Assembly (NCBI RefSeq): GCF_025567195.1
Contig: NZ_JAOQJF010000001.1
Location: 124,001 to 188,000, forward strand
Origin: Alitiscatomonas aceti
Lineage (GTDB): Bacteria; Bacillota; Clostridia; Lachnospirales; Lachnospiraceae
Direction: 5' to 3'
Length of the DNA stretch: 64,000 bases
Part shown: in pieces, positions 1 through 7,767 of the stretch
Position numbering within the stretch: position 1 is the first letter of the stretch
Layout: each line of letters starts with the position of its first letter
The notes under the pieces: generated by a model
What the model saw: only the letters and a program-made list of their open reading frames with translations
Told to the model about the DNA's origin: nothing
The model's database searches: none
Translations under genes and position numbers: made by a program

Positions 1-874
1 AGCCATGGTTCTGGGAGGTTATGTATACCCGTCCTGTTTCCAGATCCTTGACCGGATGGTTTCCACCGCGGTGGCCGTATTTCAGCTTATACGTCTTCGC
101 TCCGGTAGCCAGGGCCATTAACTGGTGGCCCAGACAGATGGCAAAGATCGGAACGCTGGACTCATATAACTTCCTTACTTCCTCAATGATCCCCACGTTC
201 TCGGCCGGGTCTCCGGGGCCGTTGGATAACATGATCCCGTCGGGATTGGTCTTTAAGATCTCTTCAGCCGGAGTATCTGCCGGATAAACCGTCACCTCGC
301 AGCCTCTCTTATTTAAATTCCGGGCAATATTGTCCTTTGCACCGCAGTCCAGCAGCGCAACCTTTTTTCCGTCTCCGGGAAGCACATAGGGCTTCTTCAC
401 AGAGGTCTTTAACACAACGCCCTTCACCGTATACTGACGGATCTTCTCCTTCACTTCCTCCAGGTCATAGTCCCCGTTGGTGGTGATCATACCGTTCATG
501 GTTCCTTTTTCTCTTAAGATCTTCGTAAGGGCTCTTGTATCGATTCCGCTGATACCTGGAATATCCTGTTCTTTTAAGAAATGATCGATGGTGTCCCCGC
601 TTCTGAAATTGCTGGGAATTCTGGATAATTCTCTGACAATATAGCCGTCCGGCCATGCCTGTCTGGACTCCATGTCCTCACGGCAGATACCGTAATTGCC
701 AATTAAAGGATAAGTCATTACCACTGCCTGTCCCGCATAGGAGGGATCGGTAAGGACTTCCAGATAACCGGTCATGGATGTATTAAACACAATTTCACTG
801 ATTACTTCTCTGGAGGAGCCGATGCTTGTTCCTTCAAACACAGTTCCGTCTTCCAGTATTAAATATGCCTTCAT
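1..874 (-). CDS. carA: Carbamoyl-phosphate synthase small subunit, 3'-truncated by window edge
   Basis: Glutaminase subunit of carbamoyl-phosphate synthase. It releases ammonia from glutamine for the large subunit CarB, feeding pyrimidine and arginine synthesis in the cytoplasm. The minus-strand reading starts MKAYLILEDGTVFEGTS, and the amidotransferase nucleophile motif AICLGHQ is visible with Cys247. About 291 codons are present. The family usually has roughly 355-380, so the C-terminus with the catalytic His/Glu pair lies outside the window. The ATG at 874 is preceded by an AAAGGGTGG ribosome site. A good promoter lies 60 bases upstream (933-961). carB would be expected just beyond the window. 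I see no PyrR-type attenuator in the short leader. Confidence 0.95.
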   Translation of the reverse strand, partial: MKAYLILEDGTVFEGTSIGSSREVISEIVFNTSMTGYLEVLTDPSYAGQAVVMTYPLIGNYGICREDMESRQAWPDGYIVRELSRIPSNFRSGDTIDHFLKEQDIPGISGIDTRALTKILREKGTMNGMITTNGDYDLEEVKEKIRQYTVKGVVLKTSVKKPYVLPGDGKKVALLDCGAKDNIARNLNKRGCEVTVYPADTPAEEILKTNPDGIMLSNGPGDPAENVGIIEEVRKLYESSVPIFAICLGHQLMALATGAKTYKLKYGHRGGNHPVKDLETGRVYITSQNHG

Positions 875-932
875 GACGCCACCCTTTCTTTTTTGTTATC
901 CGGGCTTTTCTATTTTAGCCCAAATTTTCACT

Positions 933-961
933 ATTCTATCATATTCATATGGTTTTTGCAA
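933..961 (-). promoter_or_regulatory. Sigma-A promoter of carA
   Basis: On the minus strand TTGCAA (-35) is followed after exactly 17 bases by TAGAAT (-10). Transcription would start about 50 bases before the carA ATG. Confidence 0.7.
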
Positions 962-1030
962 GCGGTTGCTGTCGATTTCTGGATTTTTTTTAGGAACAAT
1001 TTTCAGATCCCCTTCTCAGAGCAGAAATCC

Positions 1031-1061
1031 GGCCCGGAAGCTCAGATCCGGGCTCCGGGCC
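1031..1061 (-). terminator. GC-rich hairpin downstream of cotJC
   Basis: GGCCCGGA at 1031-1038 can pair with TCCGGGCC at 1054-1061, or its inner part can pair with TCCGGGC at 1047-1053, giving two competing stems. It lies 10-40 bases after the cotJC stop. There is no immediate U-run on the minus strand, so it may be a weak or processing structure. Confidence 0.35.
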
Positions 1062-1071
1062 AGGGTTCTTC

Positions 1072-1683
1072 TTATGATTTTAAAAGCTTTTTGTCAAACT
1101 CGGGGTTAAAATAATAATAGTTGGACGGATCCAGTTTCTCCTTGACCTTTTCCAGGGCCTCTCCGAACCTCTGGAAGTGGACGATCTCCCTGGCCCTTAA
1201 AAATTTCAGCGGGGCCAGCACGTCCGGATCATCGATGACCCGGATCAGGTTCTCATAGACCACCCGCGCCTTCTGTTCCGCCGCCAGGTCTTCAAAAATA
1301 TCTGTGACGGCGTCTCCCTTACTCTGGAACTCGCAGGCGTTGAAGGGGATGCCTGCCGCTGCCGCCGGCCAGAGCCCTGTGGTATGGTCGATATAATAGG
1401 CGTCAAAGCCGGCCGTTTTTGCCTGCTCGGGAGTCAGGTTCCTGGTGAGCTGGTAAACCATGGCGCAGATGATCTCCAGATGTCCCAGCTCCTCGGTGCC
1501 GATGTCCGTCAGGAGGCCGCCCACTTCCTTACAGGGCATGGAATATCTCTGGGCCAGATACCGCATGGATGCCGACAGCTCCCCGTCGGGGCCGCCAAAC
1601 TGGCTTAAGATCAGAGACGCTGTCCTGGGACACGTATTCTTAATGTTCACCGGATACTGCAGCCGTTTCTCATAATTCCACAT
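1072..1683 (-). CDS. cotJC: Spore coat protein CotJC (manganese catalase family)
   Basis: Last gene of a cotJABC operon. CotJC proteins are ferritin-like, manganese-catalase-type proteins found in the spore coat. The 203-residue product starts MWNYEKRLQYPVNIK, typical of the family. It carries helix motifs with metal-ligand-type residues (TEELGHLEI, EEQKAR-like EQKARVVYE, REIVHFQRFGEAL). An upstream in-frame extension exists but overlaps cotJB and has no start context. The ATG at 1683 shares its A with the cotJB stop (TAATG), so the two are translationally coupled. The catalase assignment comes from the family; activity is inferred. Confidence 0.93.
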   Translation of the reverse strand: MWNYEKRLQYPVNIKNTCPRTASLILSQFGGPDGELSASMRYLAQRYSMPCKEVGGLLTDIGTEELGHLEIICAMVYQLTRNLTPEQAKTAGFDAYYIDHTTGLWPAAAAGIPFNACEFQSKGDAVTDIFEDLAAEQKARVVYENLIRVIDDPDVLAPLKFLRAREIVHFQRFGEALEKVKEKLDPSNYYYFNPEFDKKLLKS

Positions 1684-1988
1684 TATAAAGCGCCTCCTTC
1701 CCATGGCATTGGTCCGTCTGACCAGGTAAAGTGCTTCTGGTCCGGGTATTTTGTGAGACTTCTGCTCTGGTTGTTGGTATCCGGGCATACCAGATCCATG
1801 GTCAGAGGCTCGAACTGGTCCGCGCGGATCTCCATCAGCTCCCTCCGCTTTTTCGATGCCTCCGAAAACGCCTTCAGAGCCTCCTGATCTGTGGGGTGGG
1901 TATCCAGATACAGAGTCAGATCGTTGACCATGAAGCTGGCCTCCCCGATCTTCTTCATAAGCTGCATACGGTCCATATTGTTATCCAT
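1683..1988 (-). CDS. cotJB: Spore coat protein CotJB
   Basis: Small coat-associated protein encoded between cotJA and cotJC; its molecular role is unknown. The start chosen at 1988 gives a 101-residue product beginning MDNNMDRMQLMKKIGEASFMVNDL, close to the usual CotJB length (about 90). The longer reading would run through cotJA. It overlaps the end of cotJA by 8 bases and ends TAATG on the cotJC start. The sequence shows the typical LYLDTHP and A-x-x-R-R-E-L core and an aromatic, proline-rich tail (HFTWSDGPMPWEG). Confidence 0.9.
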   Translation of the reverse strand: MDNNMDRMQLMKKIGEASFMVNDLTLYLDTHPTDQEALKAFSEASKKRRELMEIRADQFEPLTMDLVCPDTNNQSRSLTKYPDQKHFTWSDGPMPWEGGAL

Positions 1989-2166
1989 GGAGCCCGCCTC
2001 CTTTCTCCGCCGCATAAAAGGGCTGGTCCAGGGACGGGAACACGGTGCCCTCCCGCAGGGCTTTTTCTGGATCGTACAGGGTCTCCCAGGGCTGGACTGG
2101 AGCCTGGACCATGGCCAGGACCGGAGCCGCCGGGACATTTCCATTTTTACACGTACAAAAATCCAT
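1981..2166 (-). CDS. cotJA: Spore coat associated protein CotJA
   Basis: First coat gene of the operon. The 61-residue product starts MDFCTCKNGN, with two closely spaced cysteines, and contains the conserved VQPWETLYDPEKALREGTVFP-like core (MVQAPVQPWETLYD then GTVFPSLDQPF) that defines CotJA. The ATG at 2166 is chosen because GAAAGGAG sits 8 bases upstream. The longer in-frame reading has no ribosome site. The start codon lies inside one arm of a 12-bp inverted repeat (see 2158-2229). Confidence 0.9.
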   Translation of the reverse strand: MDFCTCKNGNVPAAPVLAMVQAPVQPWETLYDPEKALREGTVFPSLDQPFYAAEKGGGLHG

Positions 2167-2229
2167 TGCGCACACTCCTTTCGGGACTGACTTTGTCCTC
2201 CCCTTCAGTATGTGCCTGCAATGGATTTT
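2158..2229 (-). promoter_or_regulatory. Inverted repeat that can sequester the cotJA start codon
   Basis: AAAATCCATTGC (2158-2169) and GCAATGGATTTT (2218-2229) are perfect 12-bp complements. In the minus-strand mRNA the second arm contains the cotJA AUG, and the loop holds the GAAAGGAG ribosome site plus a small GGAC/GTCC stem. The upstream arm begins 8 bases after the stop codon of the 49-codon gene. A CATACT hexamer inside the loop resembles a sporulation sigma -10 element; if it is used, the upstream arm would not be transcribed. Confidence 0.5.
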
Positions 2230-2237
2230 CACACTGG

Positions 2238-2387
2238 TTAACCTTCGCCTTCCTTTACAATTTTGTCCAGAATGCGGATCAGGTCGTGGATGGACTGGAT
2301 ATCCTCTCCGCGGCTTAGGATCACATCCTGGAGCTCCGGCGACAGGCTGTTGAATTTTTCTCTGACATTCGGAGAAATATATGGCAT
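2238..2387 (-). CDS. Small conserved-looking protein upstream of cotJA
   Basis: A 49-residue product starting MPYISPNVREKFNSLSPELQ and ending LIRILDKIVKEGEG. I do not recognise a named family. It is short, charged and predicted mainly helical, with no membrane segment or cysteine. The ATG at 2387 follows GGGGTGATC, a plausible ribosome site; the in-frame extension upstream has none. Its stop is 71 bases before the cotJA start, so it is probably the first gene of the cotJ transcript and may be a sporulation protein. That role rests only on position. Confidence 0.7.
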   Translation of the reverse strand: MPYISPNVREKFNSLSPELQDVILSRGEDIQSIHDLIRILDKIVKEGEG

Positions 2388-2512
2388 ATGATCACCCCAT
2401 TTTTTAGTATGGGATATGCGCTCTTTTTTATACCGGTATTCCGGACCTCCTTTTTCCATTTCTGGAACGGACTTCCATCCCTTCCATCCCTTCCCTGGTG
2501 CAATGGAAGGAA

Positions 2513-2567
2513 TTGTATGGTAAGATCTGTTTTGTAATATTTTATAACATTTTCGTAACATTTTCGT
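2513..2567 (+). promoter_or_regulatory. Promoter and 11-bp direct repeats before CAP-domain gene
   Basis: TTGTAT (2513-2518), a 16-base spacer and TAATAT (2535-2540) form a plausible promoter. Immediately downstream, AACATTTTCGT occurs twice head to tail (2546-2556 and 2557-2567), just before the AAGGAGG ribosome site. The direct repeat could be a regulator site in the initially transcribed region. Confidence 0.5.
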
Positions 2568-2586
2568 AATACAAGGAGGTACCCAT

Positions 2587-3309
2587 ATGAAAAAAACAGG
2601 ATTTTATGCTATAACAGCCGCAGCCGTCCTGGCCGCTGCGGGAGCCGCTCCACTTTCTTCCCAGGCAGCCCAGGATCCATACCTGGCTGCGCCGGGCCGT
2701 GTGGCCGCCGTTTTTTCCGTCCCTGCCCCGGCGGTGGGAACCCTTCCAGGACTTTCGGGCCTGATCCGTTTCCCCATATGTACGGAAAAGCCGTCCATAC
2801 CCCAGGCACCGGAATGGCCGGATACTCCTCTGATCCCGGAACAGCCAGACGCTCCCCAGTCTCCGGAACTGCCGGACGCCCCGGAAAACAATGGTTCACC
2901 CGAAACTGACGGCGGCGTCCAGGAGCCGGAAGCAGAGACCCCCGCAGCCCAGGTACTCGCTCTGGTAAACGCCCAAAGAGCCCGGGCCGGTCTTGGTTCC
3001 CTTTCCCTGGATCCGGAGGCCTCAAAAGCCGCAGGAGTCCGCGCCCGGGAGATCCAGATCTCCTTTTCCCATACCCGGCCCGATGGAAGAGACTTCTCCA
3101 CCGCCCTCTCGGAAGCCGGGGCTTCCTTCCGCGCCTCCGGGGAAAACATCGCTTATGGCCAGAGATCGGCAGAGCAGGTCATGGACGTCTGGATGAACAG
3201 CGCCGGCCACAGGGCCAATATCTTAAATCCCGGATACTCGCGGATCGGCATCGGCCATGTGAAGGACAGCCGCGGCGTAGATCACTGGGTCCAGCTTTTC
3301 CTAAACTGA
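2587..3309 (+). CDS. Secreted CAP-domain (SCP-like) protein
   Basis: Exported protein of 240 residues. It has a Sec signal peptide (MKKTGFYAITAAAVLAAAGA, cleavage near SQAAQ), a proline/glutamate-rich stalk at about residues 60-115 with repeated P-E-x-P-D-x-P units, and a C-terminal CAP domain at about 120-240. CAP hallmarks are LVNAQRARAGL, FSHTRPDGRDF, the GENIAYG loop, and HRANILNPGYSRIGIG. In the related B. subtilis YkwD type the domain is extracellular and of uncertain activity. The AAGGAGG site 7 bases upstream fixes the start. It is transcribed alone and followed by a strong terminator. Confidence 0.9.
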   Translation: MKKTGFYAITAAAVLAAAGAAPLSSQAAQDPYLAAPGRVAAVFSVPAPAVGTLPGLSGLIRFPICTEKPSIPQAPEWPDTPLIPEQPDAPQSPELPDAPENNGSPETDGGVQEPEAETPAAQVLALVNAQRARAGLGSLSLDPEASKAAGVRAREIQISFSHTRPDGRDFSTALSEAGASFRASGENIAYGQRSAEQVMDVWMNSAGHRANILNPGYSRIGIGHVKDSRGVDHWVQLFLN

Positions 3310-3373
3310 CCGGAAGACCGTCCGGGTCATATGGAACGCCCGGCAGCATGAACCTGTACCAGGAGTATTCCAT

Positions 3374-3407
3374 AAAAAAGAAGCCGCAGCATCGCGGCTT
3401 CTTTTTT
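3374..3407. terminator. Bidirectional terminator between CAP gene and GAPDH gene
   Basis: GAAGCCGC (3380-3387) and GCGGCTTC (3394-3401) form the stem. It is flanked by A6 on one side and T6 on the other, so it works for both converging genes. Confidence 0.9.
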
Positions 3408-3531
3408 AATCGTATGGTTCATAATCGTAATGACGAATGTATATGTCCCTTACAGAGATATGGTCTGGGTACGGCTGCTATTTCTGCATTTTCCGGTCAT
3501 TGCCTTTTGTATCAGCTGATCTTCGGCAGGA

Positions 3532-4551
3532 TTATGCCAGGTCCACGCGATTCATATATCTGATCAGACGGAAAATCTGGCTGGTGTAACCCCATTCATT
3601 GTCATAGAATGCGATCAGCTTAAAAAAGTGGGAGTTTACCTGAATGCCTTCCCTTGCATCGAAGCAGGAGGCGTGGGAATCGCCGATAAAGTCCGAAGAT
3701 ACCACCTCGTCTTCGATATAGTCCAGGATCCCGGAAAGCTCATTTTCACTGGCTTCCTTCATCTTCCGGCAGATATCCTCATAGGATGTCGGCGATTTTA
3801 ACGCCACGTTCAGGTCCACGATGGAAACGTCGGAAGTCGGAACACGGTAGGAAATCCCGTTCATTTTATCCTTTAAAGAAGGGATCACCAGAGAGATCGC
3901 CTTTGCTGCTCCTGTGGTGGATGGGATAAGGTTTCCAAACACCGAGCGGCCCGTTCTCCAGTCCTTTAAGGATCTGCAGTCCACCACCTTCTGCTTTGCT
4001 GTTGCAGAATGGATCGTGGACATGAGTCCATATTCAATACCGTAATGATCTTCAAGCACTTTACAGATGGGGGCAAGACAGTTTGTGGTACAGGATGCAT
4101 TGGAGACCACCATCATATCCGGTCTGTATGTTTCATGGTTGATGCCCATAACAAAGGTGGGAGTCACATCGTCCTTGGCCGGCGCCGTTACGATCACTTT
4201 CTTTGCGCCTGCCCGGATGTGCGCCATGGCCTTTTCTGTGGTGCAGAAAGCGCCGGTGGCGTCGATGATGTACTCGGCTCCGCACTCTCCCCATGGGATC
4301 AGCGAGGCGTCGCTCTCAGAGTATACCGGGATCTTCTGTCCGTTTACGACGATCCCGTTTTCATACGTATCCAGGGTTCCCTGAAAGCGGCCGAATATGG
4401 AATCATATCGGATCATATATACCATATACTCTAAATTTGCGTTGCGGACATTGATCCCGCATAAATGAAACTCTTCCGGTTTGTCGATGGCGATGCGGAA
4501 TGCGACTCTTCCTATACGTCCAAATCCGTTGATGCCAATTTGAATTGCCAT
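3532..4551 (-). CDS. Glyceraldehyde-3-phosphate dehydrogenase, atypical coenzyme site
   Basis: Oxidative phosphorylation of glyceraldehyde-3-phosphate to 1,3-bisphosphoglycerate (or the reverse) in the cytoplasm. The product has 339 residues, the family's usual length, and starts MAIQIGINGFGRIGR. The catalytic Cys154 lies in SNASCTTNCLAP, and the phosphate-binding SLKDWRTGR and STTGAAKA motifs and the closing YDNEWGY are all present. The segment after beta-strand 2 reads GINVRNANLEYM. Classical NAD enzymes have an Asp after the Asn there, so cofactor preference may be NADP or relaxed, as in GapB-type enzymes. The ATG at 4551 is chosen because AGGAGGT precedes it; the longer reading is non-coding. 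Confidence 0.9.
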   Translation of the reverse strand: MAIQIGINGFGRIGRVAFRIAIDKPEEFHLCGINVRNANLEYMVYMIRYDSIFGRFQGTLDTYENGIVVNGQKIPVYSESDASLIPWGECGAEYIIDATGAFCTTEKAMAHIRAGAKKVIVTAPAKDDVTPTFVMGINHETYRPDMMVVSNASCTTNCLAPICKVLEDHYGIEYGLMSTIHSATAKQKVVDCRSLKDWRTGRSVFGNLIPSTTGAAKAISLVIPSLKDKMNGISYRVPTSDVSIVDLNVALKSPTSYEDICRKMKEASENELSGILDYIEDEVVSSDFIGDSHASCFDAREGIQVNSHFFKLIAFYDNEWGYTSQIFRLIRYMNRVDLA

Positions 4552-4781
4552 TGCAAATGTACCTCCTATAAAAAACATACCTTTTTCATTGGATGGCAAT
4601 GACTTTTGCAGTAAATAACCGTGAATTGCTGTAACCCAAGGCCAGTGTAACATAAGTGTTCAGAAAAAGCCAGTGATTCGGAGGTAATTAAACATTTAAC
4701 GGGATTGGCATTTTTTTTACAATAAAACTTCCTTTTATTTCCGACCCAGGAGGAAAAAGCTCTGGCTGTGATCCGCCGCTA

Positions 4782-5471
4782 TCACAGGATGCTTTCCAGG
4801 TAGCACAGCAGGTCCTCCTTCCCCAGCGGTTCACAATGGCTGAGTATGCAGTATTTACAGTCCATGGAACGGATGGTCCGGATCAATGAAGCCAGCTTGT
4901 CCCGATCCATATATCCATCGTTAAAAAAGTCTTCGCTGGTGGAATCACCTAAAAATAAGACCTTCTCTTCCGGTATATAAATACAGGCCGTGTCTTCTGA
5001 ATGCGGCGCTTCTGTATGAAAGATCCGGGCGGTCATTCCTCCCAGATCCACGGTCATTCTGTCCGAAAATTCCAGGTCTGACAATACAATATCCAGCCTG
5101 TCCAGATCTGCATATTCTCTTCTGAAATGGATGTCCTCTCTTTTCAGCGCTTCGATATAACCGAAGTCCTCCGCCTCTTCCTGCTGTTTTTTCAGAAACT
5201 CATTGGTCTTTTCATGGGCAATGCTGACCCCGCTGACCGCATGCATCCCGAAGCTATGGTCATAATGCCAATGGGTGATCACAGTAAAATCCGGCTTTTT
5301 TAAATGCTCTGCTTCGATGGCCCTGTAAAAATCTGCCACATGAGAAGACGAATATCCCGCATCAATGGCCAGAGACCATTTATCTCCCCTGATATAAGCT
5401 AACATCGGCCTGTCTGTTTCCGATTCATGTTCCAGATAATAGATCCGATCCGTTAATCTCTTTAATCCCAT
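4782..5471 (-). CDS. MBL-fold metallo-hydrolase
   Basis: Metallo-beta-lactamase-fold hydrolase of 229 residues, substrate unknown. The metal motif THWHYDHSFG (H-x-H-x-D-H) is clear near residue 70. A second ligand segment HTEAPHSEDTACIYI and LFLGDS supply the remaining His/Asp, and SHCEP near the end gives the last His. A GTG 12 bases further upstream is possible. The ATG at 5471 is preferred because AAAGGTGG lies 8 bases before it. It is monocistronic with its own good promoter at 5581-5609. The family includes glyoxalase II, lactonases and many orphan enzymes; I cannot choose among them. Confidence 0.88.
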   Translation of the reverse strand: MGLKRLTDRIYYLEHESETDRPMLAYIRGDKWSLAIDAGYSSSHVADFYRAIEAEHLKKPDFTVITHWHYDHSFGMHAVSGVSIAHEKTNEFLKKQQEEAEDFGYIEALKREDIHFRREYADLDRLDIVLSDLEFSDRMTVDLGGMTARIFHTEAPHSEDTACIYIPEEKVLFLGDSTSEDFFNDGYMDRDKLASLIRTIRSMDCKYCILSHCEPLGKEDLLCYLESIL

Positions 5472-5580
5472 TTCCTGTCCCACCTTTCCGGCAATAATTC
5501 CTTCAATGTCATTTTCCTGTCGTGGTCAATGGCTGCCTGCTCCGCGCAGATCCCAATAGAGCATGGCCGGTCTATATTAT

Positions 5581-5609
5581 AGTATATTCCATCTGACAAA
5601 TAGTTTCAA
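5581..5609 (-). promoter_or_regulatory. Sigma-A promoter of MBL-fold gene
   Basis: Minus-strand TTGAAA, a 17-base spacer and TATACT. The start site would be about 100 bases before the gene. The AT-rich stretch 5610-5800 holds no gene I can support. It does contain a perfect 16-bp palindrome AGGAAAAGCTTTTCCT at 5762-5777 of unknown role. Confidence 0.75.
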
Positions 5610-5800
5610 TTATTTTCCCCTTTCTTTTCCCCGTCTCATCGCCTTCTTAACGCCCTCCAGAACTCCAGTTTTTTACAGATAATCCTTCAGGGTATCCCTC
5701 ACCTGCCCGGCATATGGAGATCAATATCCCACTTGATCTGAAATCTCAGTTCTTTTAAAAAAGGAAAAGCTTTTCCTCTCAATAACCATAGAAAATCATA

Positions 5801-5844
5801 ATAAAAATGCCGTTACACAGAACAAATGTTGCTCCTGTAACAGC
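5801..5844 (-). terminator. Terminator after PIN-PhoH gene
   Basis: Minus-strand stem GCTGTTACA/TGTAACGGC (one G-U pair) with an additional inner stem, followed by ATTTTTAT. It lies 110 bases after the phoH-like stop. Confidence 0.7.
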
Positions 5845-5954
5845 ATCTTTACCCAAAATCCATTTTCCTCAATATCCGCGTTAATCTCTGTAAAATCTTT
5901 TTACAATTCTAATTTTCTTTTCCCTTTTATTTTCTCCATATCCCATGAAATTCC

Positions 5955-7328
5955 CTACAAACGCTGGATCGCCTCCGTGGCCAGAGATGACCGTTCACAC
6001 TCCTCCGGCAAAAGAGTGATCTGCCAGCATAATGGACTTCCTTTCATGTGCTCCGCCGCATAGCTGAGCCCATTGGTCCTGTCGTCCAGATAGGGACGGT
6101 CGATCTGATTGGGATCTCCCAGGAGAATGATCTTCGTTTCTTTTCCTGCACGGGTAATGATTCCCTTGATCTGCGCCGGGGTCATGTTCTGCGCCTCATC
6201 TATGATCAGATACGTCTTAAGGATCGACCTTCCCCTGATGAAAGTCAGGGCTTCCGTCTGAATCAGCCCCCTATCGAAAATCTCCTGTATCTTGTCCTGC
6301 AATTCTCTTTCATCCGAATATCTTTCCCGGTCATTGGAATCCACCAGTTGTTCCAGGTTGTCCATAATCGGACGCATCAATGGAGAGATCTTTTCCTGCT
6401 CGTTTCCCGGAAGAAAACCAATGTCAGAGTCAAAAAGCGCATTGGGCCTGCAGATCAGGATCCTCCGATACTCCCCGGACGGATCATTGAGCACCTTTTC
6501 CAGGCCTACCGCCAGGGAATAAAATGTCTTACTCGTTCCTGCCATTCCCTTTACAATAACAAGCGGCGCTTTTTCTGCCGGCTGCATTAAGGCTTCCTGG
6601 AAGAAATATTGTCCTACATTTCTTGGACTGACACCATACGGCGTTGACTTCCTGTATTCTAATTTCCGGATAATGCCTTTTTCAACCCTCCCCAGCTGGG
6701 TCTTTTTGGATGACTGGTCTGCCCTTAAAATGATAAACTCATTTTCAAACAATTCCGGATGGATACACGCTCCATTACTGTCACAGCAGTATACGCTCTC
6801 CACCGGTACTCCTTTTTTCTTAAAATCCTTAAACAGAACCTCTGGAACAAATACTTCTTTCCGCCCCAGATACTGCTCCTCATGCCCAGCCACCTGTTCT
6901 GTTGTAAAGTCCTCTGCCTGGATTCCAAGAAGCTGCGCTTTGATACGCAGAAGAATATCCTTTGTCACAAGGATCACTTGTTTCGGACTCTCCTTTGACA
7001 ATCCAATACAGACCTTCAAGATCCGATTGTCCGATTTATGATCTGGGAGATCCTCTGGCAGTTCTACGTTCAGATAATTTTTTTCCACCCGCAGGATACC
7101 GCCATGCCCCGTATACACTCCCTCCAGCAGATTTCCCTTTTCTCTGTAAGCATCCAGAATACGGATCACCCTGCGGACATTCGCCCCCTTTTCTCCCTCT
7201 TCTTTTTTCAGATTGTCAAGCTCCTCCAAAACAGTCATCGGCAGGACCACTTCATTTTCCTCAAAGCATTCGACGGCATACGGTGCCTGGATCAGTACAT
7301 TGGTATCCAGGATATAGATTTTTTCCAT
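5955..7328 (-). CDS. PIN-domain plus PhoH-family ATPase
   Basis: 457-residue fusion of an N-terminal PIN nuclease-like domain (about 1-130) and a C-terminal PhoH P-loop ATPase (about 230-457), the architecture of PhoH2-type proteins reported to couple RNA unwinding and cleavage. PIN acidic residues are visible at ILDTNVLI (Asp8), LEELDNL (Glu35/36) and VTKD (Asp124). The ATPase shows Walker A GMAGTSKT (261-268) and Walker B YLIIDEAQN (373-381), then LLGDPNQID. The start at 7328 follows AAGGGG. The gene stands alone between terminators. RNase and helicase activity is inferred from the family. Confidence 0.92.
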   Translation of the reverse strand: MEKIYILDTNVLIQAPYAVECFEENEVVLPMTVLEELDNLKKEEGEKGANVRRVIRILDAYREKGNLLEGVYTGHGGILRVEKNYLNVELPEDLPDHKSDNRILKVCIGLSKESPKQVILVTKDILLRIKAQLLGIQAEDFTTEQVAGHEEQYLGRKEVFVPEVLFKDFKKKGVPVESVYCCDSNGACIHPELFENEFIILRADQSSKKTQLGRVEKGIIRKLEYRKSTPYGVSPRNVGQYFFQEALMQPAEKAPLVIVKGMAGTSKTFYSLAVGLEKVLNDPSGEYRRILICRPNALFDSDIGFLPGNEQEKISPLMRPIMDNLEQLVDSNDRERYSDERELQDKIQEIFDRGLIQTEALTFIRGRSILKTYLIIDEAQNMTPAQIKGIITRAGKETKIILLGDPNQIDRPYLDDRTNGLSYAAEHMKGSPLCWQITLLPEECERSSLATEAIQRL

Positions 7329-7357
7329 AAAAAACCCCTTTACACATTTATTGTTTT

Positions 7358-7419
7358 CAGAGTACGATCTGACTCCACTCTGAAACTTCTTTTCAAGATT
7401 ACCACCGAATTGTGTAATC
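7358..7419 (-). promoter_or_regulatory. Two dyads upstream of PIN-PhoH gene
   Basis: CAGAGT (7358-7363) pairs with ACTCTG (7377-7382), and GATTAC (7397-7402) pairs with GTAATC (7414-7419). Both lie in the leader or promoter region of the minus-strand gene, near a TATTATAAC sequence at about 7430. They could be operator sites or leader hairpins. I found no convincing -35/-10 pair. Confidence 0.35.
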
Positions 7420-7476
7420 TATCACCCTGTTATAATAAAATCTGTGTAAAAAAGAAATGACGTGCATTCTTTGCAC

Positions 7477-7524
7477 AAAAAAGAAGCCCTCCCGGCCAGT
7501 TCACTGGACACGGTCAGGCTTCTT
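7477..7524 (-). terminator. Terminator of the butyrate operon
   Basis: Minus-strand AAGAAGCC/GGCTTCTT outer stem with an inner ACTGG/CCAGT helix, then T6. It lies about 240 bases after the etfA stop, beyond the 20-bp repeat array, so the array is part of the operon's 3' untranslated region. Confidence 0.8.
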
Positions 7525-7530
7525 ATGGTC

Positions 7531-7730
7531 ATACCGTTCTAAAAGTTGTTCTTCCGTTCTTTTTTATGTTCTTCCGTTTTGCTAAGTGTCCTTCCGTCCT
7601 CTTTTATGTTTTTCCGTTCTGCTAAATGTCCTTCCGTCCTCTTTTATGTTTTTCCGTTCTGCTAAGTGTCTTTCCGTCCTCTTTTATGTATTCCCGTTCT
7701 AATGATTGTACTTCCGTTCCACATGTGGTT
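7531..7730 (-). repeat. Ten 20-bp tandem repeats in the etfA 3' UTR
   Basis: CCGT recurs at 7534, 7554, 7574, 7594, 7614, 7634, 7654, 7674, 7694 and 7714, an exact 20-bp period. Units alternate in two flavours (CTTCCGTCCTCTTTTATGTT and a TTTCCGTTCTGCTAA-type unit), giving a 40-bp higher-order period in the centre; the outer units are more diverged. On the transcribed minus strand each unit reads AG(G/A)ACGGAA(R)(R)ACA, rich in GGA triplets. Twenty is not a multiple of three, and no start or ribosome site precedes it, so it is not coding. It has no spacers, so it is not CRISPR. Confidence 0.92.
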
Positions 7731-7767
7731 GTTTATTCTGATCAGATTTTATGTTTCAGCTTCGCTC

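Noticed and set aside
2604..3149. Minus-strand frames opposite the CAP-domain gene
   Set aside because: Repetitive Gly/Ser/Pro shadow of the proline-rich stalk codons.
7531..7730. Reading the 20-bp array as a CRISPR
   Set aside because: Units are contiguous with no unique spacers, the period is 20 bp, and no cas genes are near.
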